From NCBI GenBank assembly GCA_963848085.1, contig CAWKCE010000003.1:992001-1056000 (forward strand): a stretch of 64,000 bases of DNA. Reading direction: 5' to 3'. The translations under genes and the position numbers were made by a program. Positions 49,231 through 60,577 of this stretch are shown here, piece after piece (within the stretch, counting starts at the first letter, position 1; each line of letters opens with the position of its first letter). The stretch is from CAWKCE01 sp032127035. GTDB taxonomy: Bacteria > Actinomycetota > Actinomycetes > JAHEKZ01. The notes under the pieces are model-generated. The model saw only the letters and a list, made by a program, of their open reading frames with translations. It ran no database searches and was not told the DNA's origin.

Positions 49231-50607
49231 GTGGGCGATGCCGGGACGTTCGACGGTGACGCGGACCTGTTCGACGCGGTGATCGAGGACCTTCCCCCAG
49301 GCCCGCTGGCCGCCCGAATGCGCCCGCGAACCCTGGACGACGTCGTCGGCCAGGAACACGTCCTCGGACCCGGGTCGCCTCTTCGGCAGCTCGTCTCCGG
49401 CGACACCTCAGCCGCGGTGTCCCTCATCCTGTGGGGTCCCCCCGGCACCGGGAAGACCACCTTGGCCCACCTCGTCAGCAGCGCCACGGGGCGACGCTTC
49501 GTCGAGCTGTCTGCGGTCAACGCCGGGGTCAAAGAGGTGCGCGCGGTCGTGGAGGGCGCCCGCCGCAGCCTGGCAGTCGGCGGGGCGGACACCGTGCTGT
49601 TCGTCGACGAGGTGCACCGGTTCTCCAAGACGCAGCAGGACGCCCTGCTGCCCGCCGTCGAGAACGGCTGGGTGCTCCTGATCGCGGCCACGACGGAGAA
49701 CCCGCACTTTGCGGTGGTCTCCCCGCTGCTGTCCCGGTCGCTGGTCGTGACGCTCACCCCACTCACCGACGAGAACCTCCGCGCCGTGGTCGAACGGGCG
49801 ATCACGGACCCACGCGGGCTGGCCGACCGGCTCACGCTGAGCGACGACGCCGCCGAGCACCTGGTGCGGATCGCGGGAGGAGACGCCAGGAAAGCGCTCA
49901 CGGCGCTCGAGGCCGCGGCCGGCGCGGTGGCGGCGGCCGGCGGTGCTGCCATTGAGCTGCCGGACGTCGAGCAGGCCGTCGATCGGGCCGCCGTCCGGTA
50001 CGACCGGGATGGCGACCAGCACTACGACGTGACGAGTGCGCTGATCAAGAGCATCCGCGGCAGTGACGTGGACGCTGCCCTGCACTACCTCGCCCGCATG
50101 GTCGAGGCCGGTGAGGATCCGCGCTTCATCGCCCGACGCCTCGTGGTCCACGCAAGCGAGGACATTGGGATGGCAGACCCTTCTGCCCTGCAGACCGCAG
50201 TGGCCGCGATGCATGCCGTTGCTTTCATCGGCCTGCCCGAGGCACGGATCACGCTGGCCCAGGCGGTCATCCACTTGGCGGTCGCCCCGAAGTCGAACGC
50301 AGTGGTCCGGGCCATCGACGGCGCGCTGTCGGACGTCCGGAGCGGCCGAGTGGGGCCAGTCCCTGCGGCGCTGCGTGACGCAAGCTACTCCGGCGCCGCC
50401 GGCCTGGGGCACGGGCAGGCCTACCGGTACCCGCACGACGACCCGCGGGGCGTTGTCCCGCAGCAGTACGCGCCGGACTCGGTGGCTGGCCGCGAGTACT
50501 ACCTGCCGTCGACGCACGGGTCCGAGCAGGAGATCGCCGAGCGGGTGACGCGCATCCGGTCGATCCTGCGCGACGAGCCGCGCAATGGGGTTGCTCCGCT
50601 CGGATAG
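49231..50607 (+). CDS. rarA: Replication-associated recombination ATPase RarA
   Basis: A 458-residue AAA+ protein (MgsA/WRNIP1 family) acting at stalled replication forks. Walker A is GPPGTGKTT, Walker B LFVDEVHRF, sensor ATTENPHF, and the C-terminal tetramerisation domain contains SEDIGMADPSAL and HLAVAPKSNA. The start is set by the -10. In many actinobacteria rpsD lies between this gene and alaS; it is absent here. Confidence 0.93.
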   Translation: MGDAGTFDGDADLFDAVIEDLPPGPLAARMRPRTLDDVVGQEHVLGPGSPLRQLVSGDTSAAVSLILWGPPGTGKTTLAHLVSSATGRRFVELSAVNAGVKEVRAVVEGARRSLAVGGADTVLFVDEVHRFSKTQQDALLPAVENGWVLLIAATTENPHFAVVSPLLSRSLVVTLTPLTDENLRAVVERAITDPRGLADRLTLSDDAAEHLVRIAGGDARKALTALEAAAGAVAAAGGAAIELPDVEQAVDRAAVRYDRDGDQHYDVTSALIKSIRGSDVDAALHYLARMVEAGEDPRFIARRLVVHASEDIGMADPSALQTAVAAMHAVAFIGLPEARITLAQAVIHLAVAPKSNAVVRAIDGALSDVRSGRVGPVPAALRDASYSGAAGLGHGQAYRYPHDDPRGVVPQQYAPDSVAGREYYLPSTHGSEQEIAERVTRIRSILRDEPRNGVAPLG

Positions 50608-50610
50608 GCT
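50605..50610 (+). promoter_or_regulatory. Probable -10 element of alaS promoter
   Basis: TAGGCT, whose TAG is also the stop codon of rarA. It lies 44 nt before the alaS ATG, leaving a short leader with a GAAGGAG ribosome site. No T-box is seen. Confidence 0.4.
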
Positions 50611-50654
50611 CAGAAGTCGTCGAGGACGACGCTTCGAAGGAGTGCCCACCCCCC

Positions 50655-53317
<2,663 letters not shown>

Positions 53318-53318
<1 letters not shown>

Positions 53319-53794
53319 TGCGTCCGGGGGTGCGGCTGGGGGTGGACCCGGGACGGGTCCGCATCGGCGTGGCGGTGTCGGACGCAGAGGGGCTGCTGGC
53401 GGTCCCCCTGGAGACCGTTCGCGCCGGGTCGGGCCAGTGGCGGAGGTTGGCCGAGCTGGCGGCAGAGACCGCCGCGGTCGAGATCGTCGTGGGGCTGCCG
53501 TTGCTGTTGTCCGGTGGTGAGGGGCGGTCGGCACACGACGCGCGCGACTTCGGGGGCAGGCTGGCGGAACGCACCGGGCTGCCGGTGCGTCTGGTCGACG
53601 AACGGCTGAGCACGGTCGAGGCGTCCCGGTCCCTGCGCGGCGCTGGCCGGTCAACTCGTTCCAGCCGCACCGTCGTCGACCAGGCGGCGGCCGTGGTCGT
53701 CCTGCAGGCGGCATTGGACGCGGAACGGTCCTCCGGCGCCCCCTCCGGCGTCGAGGTCCTGGTGCCGCCTCGCCGAGACGAGGAGCCGACGTGA
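53318..53794 (+). CDS. ruvX: RuvX/YqgF nuclease, pre-16S rRNA processing
   Basis: A 158-residue RNase H-fold protein needed for maturation of 16S rRNA 5' ends in some bacteria. Motifs are GVDPGRVRIGVAVSD, VVGLPLLLSGGEGRSA, LVDERLSTVEA and a C-terminal DQAAAVVVLQ. The start is ATG 53318, overlapping the alaS stop; an in-frame GTG sits just before it. Confidence 0.92.
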
Positions 53795-54861
53795 CGGTTG
53801 CGGACGTCGACCCGACCATGGGCCGGCGGCGTTCCGGGCGTGCGGGATGGGTGCTCGCGGCCCTGGTCGCGGTCATCTTGGGCGGCCTGGTGGTCGGCGT
53901 GCTGCTGCTCGGCAACCTGCTGGGGAGCAACGCGCCGGACTACGCCGGGCCCGGGAGCGGCGAAGTCGTCGTCGAGGTGGTCAGCGGCGAGACCGCGACC
54001 GACATCGGCGGGACCCTGGCCGCGGCGGACGTGGTGGCCAGCAGCGCCGCGTTCGTGGATGCGGCCGCCTCGGACGACCGCTCCTTGGGAATCCAGCCCG
54101 GCTTCTACCGGCTACGCCTCCAGATGTCGGGTGCCGGCGCGCTGGAGCTCCTGCTCGACCCGGCGGCGCGTGTGGAGAGTGTCGTCGTCGTGCCCGAGGG
54201 GCTGCGGGTGGACCAAGTAGTGGCTCGGCTGTCCAAGGGCACCGGGCTGACCCGCCGGGAGCTCTTTGCCGTTCTGGACCGGCCCGGGCCGCTCCGGCTG
54301 CCCCCGTACGCGGGCGGCTCGGCCGAGGGCTACCTGTTCCCGGCCACGTACACGTTCCCGCCCGACGTCACCGCGACCGAAGCGCTGCGGGCGATGGTGG
54401 ACCGGTTCCGCGAGGCGGCCCGGGCGGTCGACCTGGTGGCGCGCGCCGCCGAGGCCGGTCACAGCCCGCACGACGTCGTCACGATCGCGAGCCTGGTGCA
54501 GGCCGAGGTTGCCGAGGCGGACTTCGGCACCGCGGCACGGGTGGTGGAGAACCGGCTGGACGTCGGGATGCCGCTCCAGTTCGACTCGACCGTCAACTAC
54601 GTGCTGCGCAGCAGTGACCTGACCCTCACGAACGACCAGCTGGCAGTCGACTCGCCTTACAACACCTACCGGTACCCGGGGCTACCACCAGGACCGGTGA
54701 ACTCGCCAGGAGAGGCCGCTTTAGAGGCGGCGTTGGCCCCGCCGGAGGGCGACTGGCTGTACTTCGTCGCGGTGGCGCCCGGAAGCGACGAGACGCGTTT
54801 CACCGCGAGCTACGAGGAGTTCCTCCAGTTCAAGGCGGACTTCTACGCGCAGGTGCCGTGA
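53791..54861 (+). CDS. mltG: Endolytic murein transglycosylase
   Basis: Cuts nascent peptidoglycan strands at the outer membrane face. The 356-residue protein has a short cytoplasmic N-terminus, one membrane helix (VAVILGGLVVGVLLLGNLL, about residues 27-45), a LysM-like region and the YceG catalytic domain with ASLVQAEVAE (catalytic Glu) and RLDVGMPLQFDSTVNY, then YNTYRYPGLPPGPVNSPG. It overlaps ruvX and aroE by 4 nt each. Confidence 0.94.
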   Translation: MTVADVDPTMGRRRSGRAGWVLAALVAVILGGLVVGVLLLGNLLGSNAPDYAGPGSGEVVVEVVSGETATDIGGTLAAADVVASSAAFVDAAASDDRSLGIQPGFYRLRLQMSGAGALELLLDPAARVESVVVVPEGLRVDQVVARLSKGTGLTRRELFAVLDRPGPLRLPPYAGGSAEGYLFPATYTFPPDVTATEALRAMVDRFREAARAVDLVARAAEAGHSPHDVVTIASLVQAEVAEADFGTAARVVENRLDVGMPLQFDSTVNYVLRSSDLTLTNDQLAVDSPYNTYRYPGLPPGPVNSPGEAALEAALAPPEGDWLYFVAVAPGSDETRFTASYEEFLQFKADFYAQVP

Positions 54862-55685
54862 CGCCGCCGGTCCGGCGGGCTGGGGTCCTCGGTCATCCCG
54901 TCGCCCACTCGCTGTCACCGGCGCTGCACCGTGCCGCCTACCGCGAGCTGGGTCTGGACTGGGACTACCAGGCGATCGACGTGACGCCGGACCACCTCGC
55001 GGAGTTCCTCGACTCGCTGGACAGCCGGTGGGTCGGTCTGTCCCTGACGATGCCGCTGAAGGAGGCGGTGCTGCCCTTCCTGGCCAGCATCGACGACCTC
55101 GCCCGTCGGCTGGGCGTGGTCAACACCGTGCTGCTGGCGCCGAACGGGGCTCGCCACGGGGCCAACACCGACGTCCCGGGGCTGGTCCAGGTGCTGACGG
55201 AGGCGGAAGTCGCTGCCGGAGCCGATGTCACCCTCCTGGGGGGTGGGGCGACGGCGCGGTCGACGTTGGCTGCCCTCGGCATACACGGGGCGGGGCGGGT
55301 CACGGTGTGCGCGCGCCGCGCCGACGCGGGGCGGCAGCTCGTGGATCTCGGTGTCGAGCTGGGCCTGACGGTGCGGGCGAGGGGCTTCGACGAGGCCTCG
55401 GAGGCGCTGGCCGCGGACCTCGTCGTCGCCACGGTTCCCGCGGGCGCGACTGATGGGCTCGCGGCCTCGGTGCCGGCCCGGCCGGGGACGTTGGTGGAGG
55501 TCGTCTACGACCCGTGGCCGACCCGGCTCGCCGCCGGCTGGGCTGCGGCGGGCGGGTCAGTGGTGGGTGGGTTGGAGCTCCTGGTCCACCAGGCACACGA
55601 GCAGCTCTGGCTCATGACGGGCGAGCGGGTCCCGACTGACCTGCTGCGGGCCGCCGGGTCAGCGGCACTCGCGGACCGATCCTGA
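54858..55685 (+). CDS. aroE: Shikimate dehydrogenase
   Basis: Reduces 3-dehydroshikimate with NADPH in the route to chorismate. The 275-residue protein has the substrate site GHPVAHSLSPALHRAA, the catalytic lysine in LTMPLKEAV, NTDVPGL and the nucleotide loop LLGGGATARSTLAAL. The GTG start overlaps mltG. It is the last gene of the alaS block; the pilus cluster begins after it. Confidence 0.94.
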   Translation: MTPPVRRAGVLGHPVAHSLSPALHRAAYRELGLDWDYQAIDVTPDHLAEFLDSLDSRWVGLSLTMPLKEAVLPFLASIDDLARRLGVVNTVLLAPNGARHGANTDVPGLVQVLTEAEVAAGADVTLLGGGATARSTLAALGIHGAGRVTVCARRADAGRQLVDLGVELGLTVRARGFDEASEALAADLVVATVPAGATDGLAASVPARPGTLVEVVYDPWPTRLAAGWAAAGGSVVGGLELLVHQAHEQLWLMTGERVPTDLLRAAGSAALADRS

Positions 55686-55732
55686 CGCGGGCGCACCCTG
55701 CCAGGATCGACTGATGGCTCTGCCCCGCTGGG

Positions 55733-55763
55733 GCTCAAGAGGAGCGGTGCGCCCGCCGAAGCA
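55733..55763 (+). promoter_or_regulatory. Sigma-28-like promoter before the roadblock gene
   Basis: GGCTCAAG, 15 nt, GCCGAAGC. It shares element sequence and exact spacing with the promoters at 58767, 60578 and 63568. The pattern fits FliA/WhiG-type promoters (TAAA-N15-GCCGATAA). The ATG follows about 58 nt later. Confidence 0.65.
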
Positions 55764-55820
55764 CAGACGGTGAGGCGGCACCGGTGGCGGTGCGGCCCCG
55801 GTGCTGGTGAAGGGTGCCCC

Positions 55821-56558
55821 ATGTCCGATCGATACGCCGCCGTGAGCGACCAGGTCGACCACCGCTCGGCGCGCTTGGAGCGAGTCCTGACGGCTCTGCT
55901 CGCCCAGGCCCCGGAGCTGGAGGCTGCAGCCGTGGTCTCGTTCGACGGCCTCCCCATGGCCGCTGCCCTGCCGGAAGGCATGGACGAGGACCGGGTGGCT
56001 GCCATGAGCGCGGCCCTGCTGTCGCTCGGGGAGCGGGCCGCCCAGGGACTCGGCCGTGGCGAGCTGTCCCAGGTCTACGTGGAGGGCGAGAGCGGAACGG
56101 TGTTCCTCGTCTCGGCCGACGACGAGGCCGTTCTGGTTGCTGTCGGAGCTCGCGGGGCCAAAGTGGGGCTCCTGCTGTTCGAAGTGCGCCACGCTGCCGC
56201 AGCGGTGGGGGAGACCCTGCGCCGAGAGCCGGATGTCACCCCGACGTACGACGAGGCCCCGGTGGACGAGCCGGAGTACGTGACCGAGGCGGTGGACGAG
56301 CCTGCCCCGGTGGACGAGCCGGAGTACGTGACCGAGGCGGTGGACGAGCCGGCGACGGAGCGCGAGTACTTCGCCGACGTGGAGTTCGAGCCGCAGGCGG
56401 AGCACGAGGTCGAGCCTCCCAGCGACGACGACGAGCCGCGGCCGGTGGACTACGTGCTGGCCGGCGACGACGAGGGGTCCGGCTGGGACGACGAATACGC
56501 CGACTTCGGCTCGATGCGTCAGCCCTCACGGGTCGCCCAGCCGACAACCTGGTCCTGA
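55821..56558 (+). CDS. Roadblock/LC7-domain protein (MglB-like) with acidic repeat tail
   Basis: A 245-residue protein. Residues about 10-115 form a roadblock/LC7 domain (ELEAAAVVSFDGLPMAAALP, then VFLVSADDEAVLVAVGARGAKVG), the fold used by MglB as partner and GAP of the GTPase MglA. Residues 135-245 are an acidic, disordered tail containing two tandem copies of a 16-residue unit (PVDEPEYVTEAVDEPA), encoded by a 48-bp direct repeat at about 56261-56354. A GAAGGG site precedes the ATG. With the GTPase at 57865 it forms a likely Mgl-type pair. Confidence 0.8.
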   Translation: MSDRYAAVSDQVDHRSARLERVLTALLAQAPELEAAAVVSFDGLPMAAALPEGMDEDRVAAMSAALLSLGERAAQGLGRGELSQVYVEGESGTVFLVSADDEAVLVAVGARGAKVGLLLFEVRHAAAAVGETLRREPDVTPTYDEAPVDEPEYVTEAVDEPAPVDEPEYVTEAVDEPATEREYFADVEFEPQAEHEVEPPSDDDEPRPVDYVLAGDDEGSGWDDEYADFGSMRQPSRVAQPTTWS

Positions 56559-56615
56559 CCCAGGCGGCCCGCCGCTGACCCTCATCCCTACCGACGTCGA
56601 AGGAGTCGAGAACCC

Positions 56616-57863
56616 GTGAAGCTCGAGGGCTCGCTCGACGCGTTCAGCCTCCAGGACGTCTTCCAGCTGCTGAGCCTGACCAAGAAGTCCGGTGGGCTGC
56701 ACCTGGCCAACGGCCAGGCAGTGGGGGTGGTCTACTTCGACAACGGTGCCATCACGGGGTCGGTGTCGGATGCCTCGCAGCAGGCACTGGCCAGGCGGCT
56801 GATCGGGATGGGCGCCTGTGACGACGCGGCGCTGCGGCGCGCGGTCGAGCGGGCCTGTGTGGAGCCGGTGGGTGTCGCCCGGGCACTCGTGGAGTCTGGT
56901 GGGGCCGACGCCGACGTCGTTCGAGAGCACGCCCTGGACCAGACTGTCGACTCCGTGTTCGACCTGCTGCGCTGGCCGGAGGGGGACTTCTCCCTCGCAG
57001 TCGGTGAGCCCAACCCCGACGACGTCGGAATTGCGGTTCCGGCGGAGAAGGTGGTGGCCGAGGCCAACGCCCGACGCGAAGCCTGGGAGGCCGTGTCGCG
57101 AGTGATCCCGTCCCCGGACGTCGTCCTCGTCATGCCGGTCGTCATTGCCGACGAACCCGGGGTGGGCCGCGACGAGTGGGCGTTGCTGGCCCTGGTCGAT
57201 GGCCGTCGAACCGTCGGTGAGCTGGTCGAGGTCAGCGGGGCCGGGACCTTCGCTGTGGTCTCCAAGCTCGCCCAGATGGTTCAGCGGGGGCTCCTCTCCC
57301 TGGCCGACGACGACTCGACCGACCACGTCACGCTGGTCCACCGCCGCCACCTGCTACTCGCACCGCTGGAACCGGCGTCGGCAACGGGCTCTCCCCACGA
57401 GTCGGCGCCCGAGCCCCTGGTTCGGACTGGCCGGGATGCCGACGGAGGCGGCGCCGCACGGCAGTCGCTCGCTCCCCAGGCGGACCCGGCGCCTCGCTCC
57501 GAGCCGGCCGTGGCCGCGGCTACTTTGGCGATCCCGCTCGTCGGCGGCGCGCACGCGCCCCGGGAGGTTGTGCCCACGCGCCATGAGCCGTTCCTGCCCC
57601 GGCGATCGGTCTCCCACCCCGAATCGCCTCCGGTCGATGCACCCGCCGCGGTGCCCTCAGCGGACACCCGCCGGCACCCGCCCGCCCCGGCCATGCCCCC
57701 ACCCGGAGTGCGGACGGGCGTCCCGGCCGGGTACCCGACGACGGCCACCGGCACCATGGGCGCCGCCGCTGCGGCACCGAACGCGGACCCGACGATCCAG
57801 CCCGACCCGAACCTCAACCGCAGCCTGTTGCTGCGGCTCATCGCCGGTGTGAGGGGACTCTGA
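56616..57863 (+). CDS. DUF4388 (PATAN-domain) protein
   Basis: A 415-residue protein. Residues 1-105 form a PATAN/DUF4388 domain (MKLEGSLDAFSLQDVFQLLS, KKSGGLHLANGQAVGVVYFDNGAI). A helical segment and a winged-helix-like region follow near 185-235 (EWALLALVDGRRTVGELVEVSGAG), then a Pro/Ala-rich disordered tail. PATAN domains of cyanobacterial response regulators contact the pilus motor PilB1, so the gene's place between roadblock, GTPase and pilB is suggestive. The GTG has a GAAGGAG site. The GTPase starts 1 nt after its stop. Confidence 0.82.
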   Translation: MKLEGSLDAFSLQDVFQLLSLTKKSGGLHLANGQAVGVVYFDNGAITGSVSDASQQALARRLIGMGACDDAALRRAVERACVEPVGVARALVESGGADADVVREHALDQTVDSVFDLLRWPEGDFSLAVGEPNPDDVGIAVPAEKVVAEANARREAWEAVSRVIPSPDVVLVMPVVIADEPGVGRDEWALLALVDGRRTVGELVEVSGAGTFAVVSKLAQMVQRGLLSLADDDSTDHVTLVHRRHLLLAPLEPASATGSPHESAPEPLVRTGRDADGGGAARQSLAPQADPAPRSEPAVAAATLAIPLVGGAHAPREVVPTRHEPFLPRRSVSHPESPPVDAPAAVPSADTRRHPPAPAMPPPGVRTGVPAGYPTTATGTMGAAAAAPNADPTIQPDPNLNRSLLLRLIAGVRGL

Positions 57864-57864
57864 C

Positions 57865-58440
57865 ATGGCGGGCAGCAAGCGGCGCCGGCACGGCGGGCAG
57901 GCGGTGAAGGTGGTCATCACCGGGCCGTTCGCCGCCGGCAAGACCACGTTGATCCGCAGCATCAGCGAGATCACGGTGCTGTCCACGGAGCGGGGGATCA
58001 CCGACGAGACCCGGGCCCGCAAGAACGACACCACCGTGGCCATGGACTTCGGGCGCATCACCGTTGACCGTGACCTCGTCCTCTACCTGTTCGGGACGCC
58101 GGGGCAGGAGCGGTTCGACTTCATGTGGGAGATCCTTGGGGAGGGGATGCTCGGCTATGTCGTGCTGCTCGACGCCGACCGCCCCGACTCGTTGCAGGAG
58201 GCCAAGGGAATCCTGGACGCCTTCCGGCGCATGGCCCGCGTCCCGTTCGTCCTGGCACTGAACCGTTCGGACGGCATCGACGACGTCGAGGAGGCTCGGA
58301 TCCGACAGACCCTCGACGTCGACGGTTCGGTTGCGCTTGTCCCGTGCGACGCCACCGACAAGGAGTCGGTCAAGGCGGTCCTCCTGGCGCTGCTGTACAG
58401 CGTCCTCGACCAGGTGGAAGCCGCGCCGGCCGGGGTGTGA
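57865..58440 (+). CDS. Small Ras-like GTPase (MglA/CvnD-like, COG2229)
   Basis: A 191-residue P-loop GTPase. G1 is GPFAAGKT (20-27), the switch region is TTVAMDFG (56-63), G3 is GTPGQERF (77-84), where Gly replaces the usual Asp as in this family, G4 is NRSD (133-136), and the G5-like CDAT follows. Actinobacterial homologues (CvnD) pair with roadblock proteins in conservons; MglA sets cell polarity and pilus pole in Myxococcus. The histidine kinase and DUF742 partners of a conservon are missing here, so the pilus-linked role is preferred. It lies 1 nt after the PATAN gene. Confidence 0.88.
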   Translation: MAGSKRRRHGGQAVKVVITGPFAAGKTTLIRSISEITVLSTERGITDETRARKNDTTVAMDFGRITVDRDLVLYLFGTPGQERFDFMWEILGEGMLGYVVLLDADRPDSLQEAKGILDAFRRMARVPFVLALNRSDGIDDVEEARIRQTLDVDGSVALVPCDATDKESVKAVLLALLYSVLDQVEAAPAGV

Positions 58441-58465
58441 GCCCCGTCGCGCCGGCTGGACGGCC

Positions 58466-58747
58466 ATGACCCTGTTCCGACGGTCGTCCCGGGGGCGTCA
58501 CGCGGAGGGCCGGGCTGCCCGGCCGCCCACTCCCACGTTCCCCGAGGCGACGGCGACGGCACCGGTTCCCGAGCCGGTGAGCCGCGGCCTGGTCCGCATC
58601 GTGTTCCGTGATGGCAGCGCCATGGCGCTCGATGCGCATGATCCACGCGCGGCCCCGTTCCGAGCCCTCGCAGACAGCATGTGGGCATCCCCCGCGTCAG
58701 CTGTCGGTGAGCCAGGCTCGGCGCGGGACGACCCCGGCGAGGATTGA
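58466..58747 (+). CDS. 93-residue orphan protein between GTPase and pilB
   Basis: A small protein with a basic N-terminus (MTLFRRSSRGRH), a Pro-rich linker, and a short folded-looking part (GLVRIVFRDGSAMALDAHD, ending near PFRALADSMW), followed by an acidic tail. No family is recognised. It lies 25 nt after the GTPase stop and may belong to the same transcript. Its codon use looks coding and the frame is uninterrupted. A regulator or adaptor of the GTPase is possible but unproven. Confidence 0.5.
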   Translation: MTLFRRSSRGRHAEGRAARPPTPTFPEATATAPVPEPVSRGLVRIVFRDGSAMALDAHDPRAAPFRALADSMWASPASAVGEPGSARDDPGED

Positions 58748-58766
58748 GCAGGCGAACCGCCGTCGG

Positions 58767-58797
58767 GCCTTCAGCCCCCGGCCAGGACGGCCGATTG
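58767..58797 (+). promoter_or_regulatory. Sigma-28-like promoter before pilB
   Basis: GCCTTCAG, 15 nt, GCCGATTG. It has the same spacing as the other three cluster promoters; the -35 half is the least conserved of the four. The GTG of pilB follows about 83 nt later. Confidence 0.55.
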
Positions 58798-58880
58798 GGT
58801 CCTGAGGCGTCACGTACGCGGGCCCCCGCGCTCTCGTGTCGCCCGAGCTACCGCCTCCTACCAGTGGGAAGGACCGTCCG

Positions 58881-60560
58881 GTGAAGCAGCTCGGCGACAT
58901 CCTGTTGGACCAGGGACTGCTCACGCAGATTGAGCTGGATGCTGCCTACACCGAGCACCAGCGGGCGGGGAAGCCGCTGGGCCGTGTCCTCGTCGACCAG
59001 CAGGTGGTCACTCAGTCGCAGCTGATGGCCGCGCTGGCCGAGCAGATCGGCATGGAGTTCGTGGACCTGGGCGACTACCCCGTGGACGGAAGCCTGATCG
59101 CCCGCGTTCCGGGGGTGCTGTGTCGCAAGCACTCGGTGGTGCCGCTGCGGATCGAGAACGGCGTCCTGCTGTTGGCGATGGCAGACCCGGCGAACATCTT
59201 CGCCGTCGACGACGTGCGCACCACCCTGCGCGAGCAGGGCATGGTCGTCGACGTCAAGACGGCAGTGGCCACCAAGGCTGACGTGGTCGCGGCCATCGAC
59301 CGGTACTACCGGAACGACGACCAGATGGACGACCTCCAGACCGCCCTGGAGGCGGAGGACGAGGAAGAAGACCTGGCGAGCCTTCGCGAGGTCGTCGAGG
59401 ACGCACCCATCGTCAAGTATGTGAACCTGCTGATCACCCAGGCGATCCAGGACCGCGCATCGGACATCCACCTGGAACCCGGGGAGTACGCACTCAACGT
59501 TCGGTACCGGATCGACGGTGTCCTGCACGACGTGATGACCTCGGGCAAGAACATCCAGGCGGCGGTGATCAGCCGGCTGAAGATCATGTCCGACATCAAC
59601 ATCGCCGAGCGTCGCATCCCCCAGGACGGGCGCCTGTCGGTGACCCATCTCGGGAACAAGATTGACCTTCGCGTCGCCACGCTGCCGACGGTGTGGGGGG
59701 AGAAGGTCGTCATGCGTGTGCTCGACAACTCAACCGCACGGCTCGACCTGTCCGACCTCGGGTTCTCGGACCACAACTACCGGACATTCGAGGAGAGCTA
59801 CCGCAAGCCCTACGGGATGATGCTGGTCACCGGCCCCACCGGTTCCGGCAAGTCGACCACGCTGTACGCCACGCTGAACCAGATCGCCCGCCCCGAGGTG
59901 AACGTCATCACCGTCGAGGACCCGGTGGAGTACCGACTGCCCGGCGTCAACCAGGTCCAGGTCAACAACAAGGCCGGGCTGAGCTTCGCCGCGGCCCTGC
60001 GGTCGATTCTCCGCTGCGACCCGGACATCGTGCTTATCGGTGAGATCCGTGACCACGAGACGGCACAGATCGCCGTGGAGGCGGCGTTGACCGGTCACCT
60101 GGTGCTGTCGACGCTGCACACCAACGACGCGCCGTCGGCGGTGACTCGGCTCACCGAGATGGGGCTGGAGCCCTTCCTCGTCGGCTCGGCCCTCGACTGC
60201 GTCCTCGCACAGCGGTTGGCGCGGCGGTTGTGCACCAAGTGCCGAGAGCCGTACCAGCCGAGCCCGGAGTCCCTCGTCCAGGCCAAGTACACCTGGGAGG
60301 ACGGGATGCCGGTGCCCACGCTGTACCGAGCCATCGGGTGCTCCGCCTGCTCGAAGACCGGATACAAGGGACGGCTCGCTCTGCACGAGGTCATGCCGGT
60401 CTCCGAGGAGATCGAGCGCCTGGCGGTCGAGCGGGCCTCGGCCACGGCGATTGGTGACGTTGCGCGCCAGCAGGGCATGTTGACGCTGCGCGACGACGGA
60501 ATGCTGAAGGTCTCGCAGGGTGTCACCTCCATGGACGAGATCCTGCGCGTCGTCGTCTGA
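58881..60560 (+). CDS. pilB: Type IV pilus extension ATPase PilB with MshEN-like N-domain
   Basis: A 559-residue hexameric motor that powers pilin polymerisation. Residues 1-60 contain two MshEN-like units (LGDILLDQGLLTQIELDAAY at 4-23 and LGRVLVDQQVVTQSQLMAAL at 33-52), the c-di-GMP-binding fold of MshE-type ATPases; the leading Arg of each motif is replaced (Gln, Pro). The motor has Walker A GPTGSGKSTT, the Asp box EDPVEYRLPG, Walker B IVLIGEIRD, the His box STLHTNDA and a tetracysteine zinc site (CTKC, CSAC). The GTG at 58881 is chosen from the GGGAAGG site. Confidence 0.93.
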   Translation: MKQLGDILLDQGLLTQIELDAAYTEHQRAGKPLGRVLVDQQVVTQSQLMAALAEQIGMEFVDLGDYPVDGSLIARVPGVLCRKHSVVPLRIENGVLLLAMADPANIFAVDDVRTTLREQGMVVDVKTAVATKADVVAAIDRYYRNDDQMDDLQTALEAEDEEEDLASLREVVEDAPIVKYVNLLITQAIQDRASDIHLEPGEYALNVRYRIDGVLHDVMTSGKNIQAAVISRLKIMSDINIAERRIPQDGRLSVTHLGNKIDLRVATLPTVWGEKVVMRVLDNSTARLDLSDLGFSDHNYRTFEESYRKPYGMMLVTGPTGSGKSTTLYATLNQIARPEVNVITVEDPVEYRLPGVNQVQVNNKAGLSFAAALRSILRCDPDIVLIGEIRDHETAQIAVEAALTGHLVLSTLHTNDAPSAVTRLTEMGLEPFLVGSALDCVLAQRLARRLCTKCREPYQPSPESLVQAKYTWEDGMPVPTLYRAIGCSACSKTGYKGRLALHEVMPVSEEIERLAVERASATAIGDVARQQGMLTLRDDGMLKVSQGVTSMDEILRVVV

Positions 60561-60577
60561 CTAGTTCGATCACCCTG

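Noticed and set aside
50611..50654. T-box or amino-acid riboswitch before alaS (and before thrS and hisS)
   Set aside because: The leaders are too short and lack a T-box core or conserved stems.
55821..58440. Roadblock, PATAN and GTPase genes as a classical Streptomyces conservon (cvn)
   Set aside because: The sensor kinase (CvnA) and DUF742 (CvnC) genes are missing and the neighbours are pilus genes, so an Mgl-like pilus module fits better.
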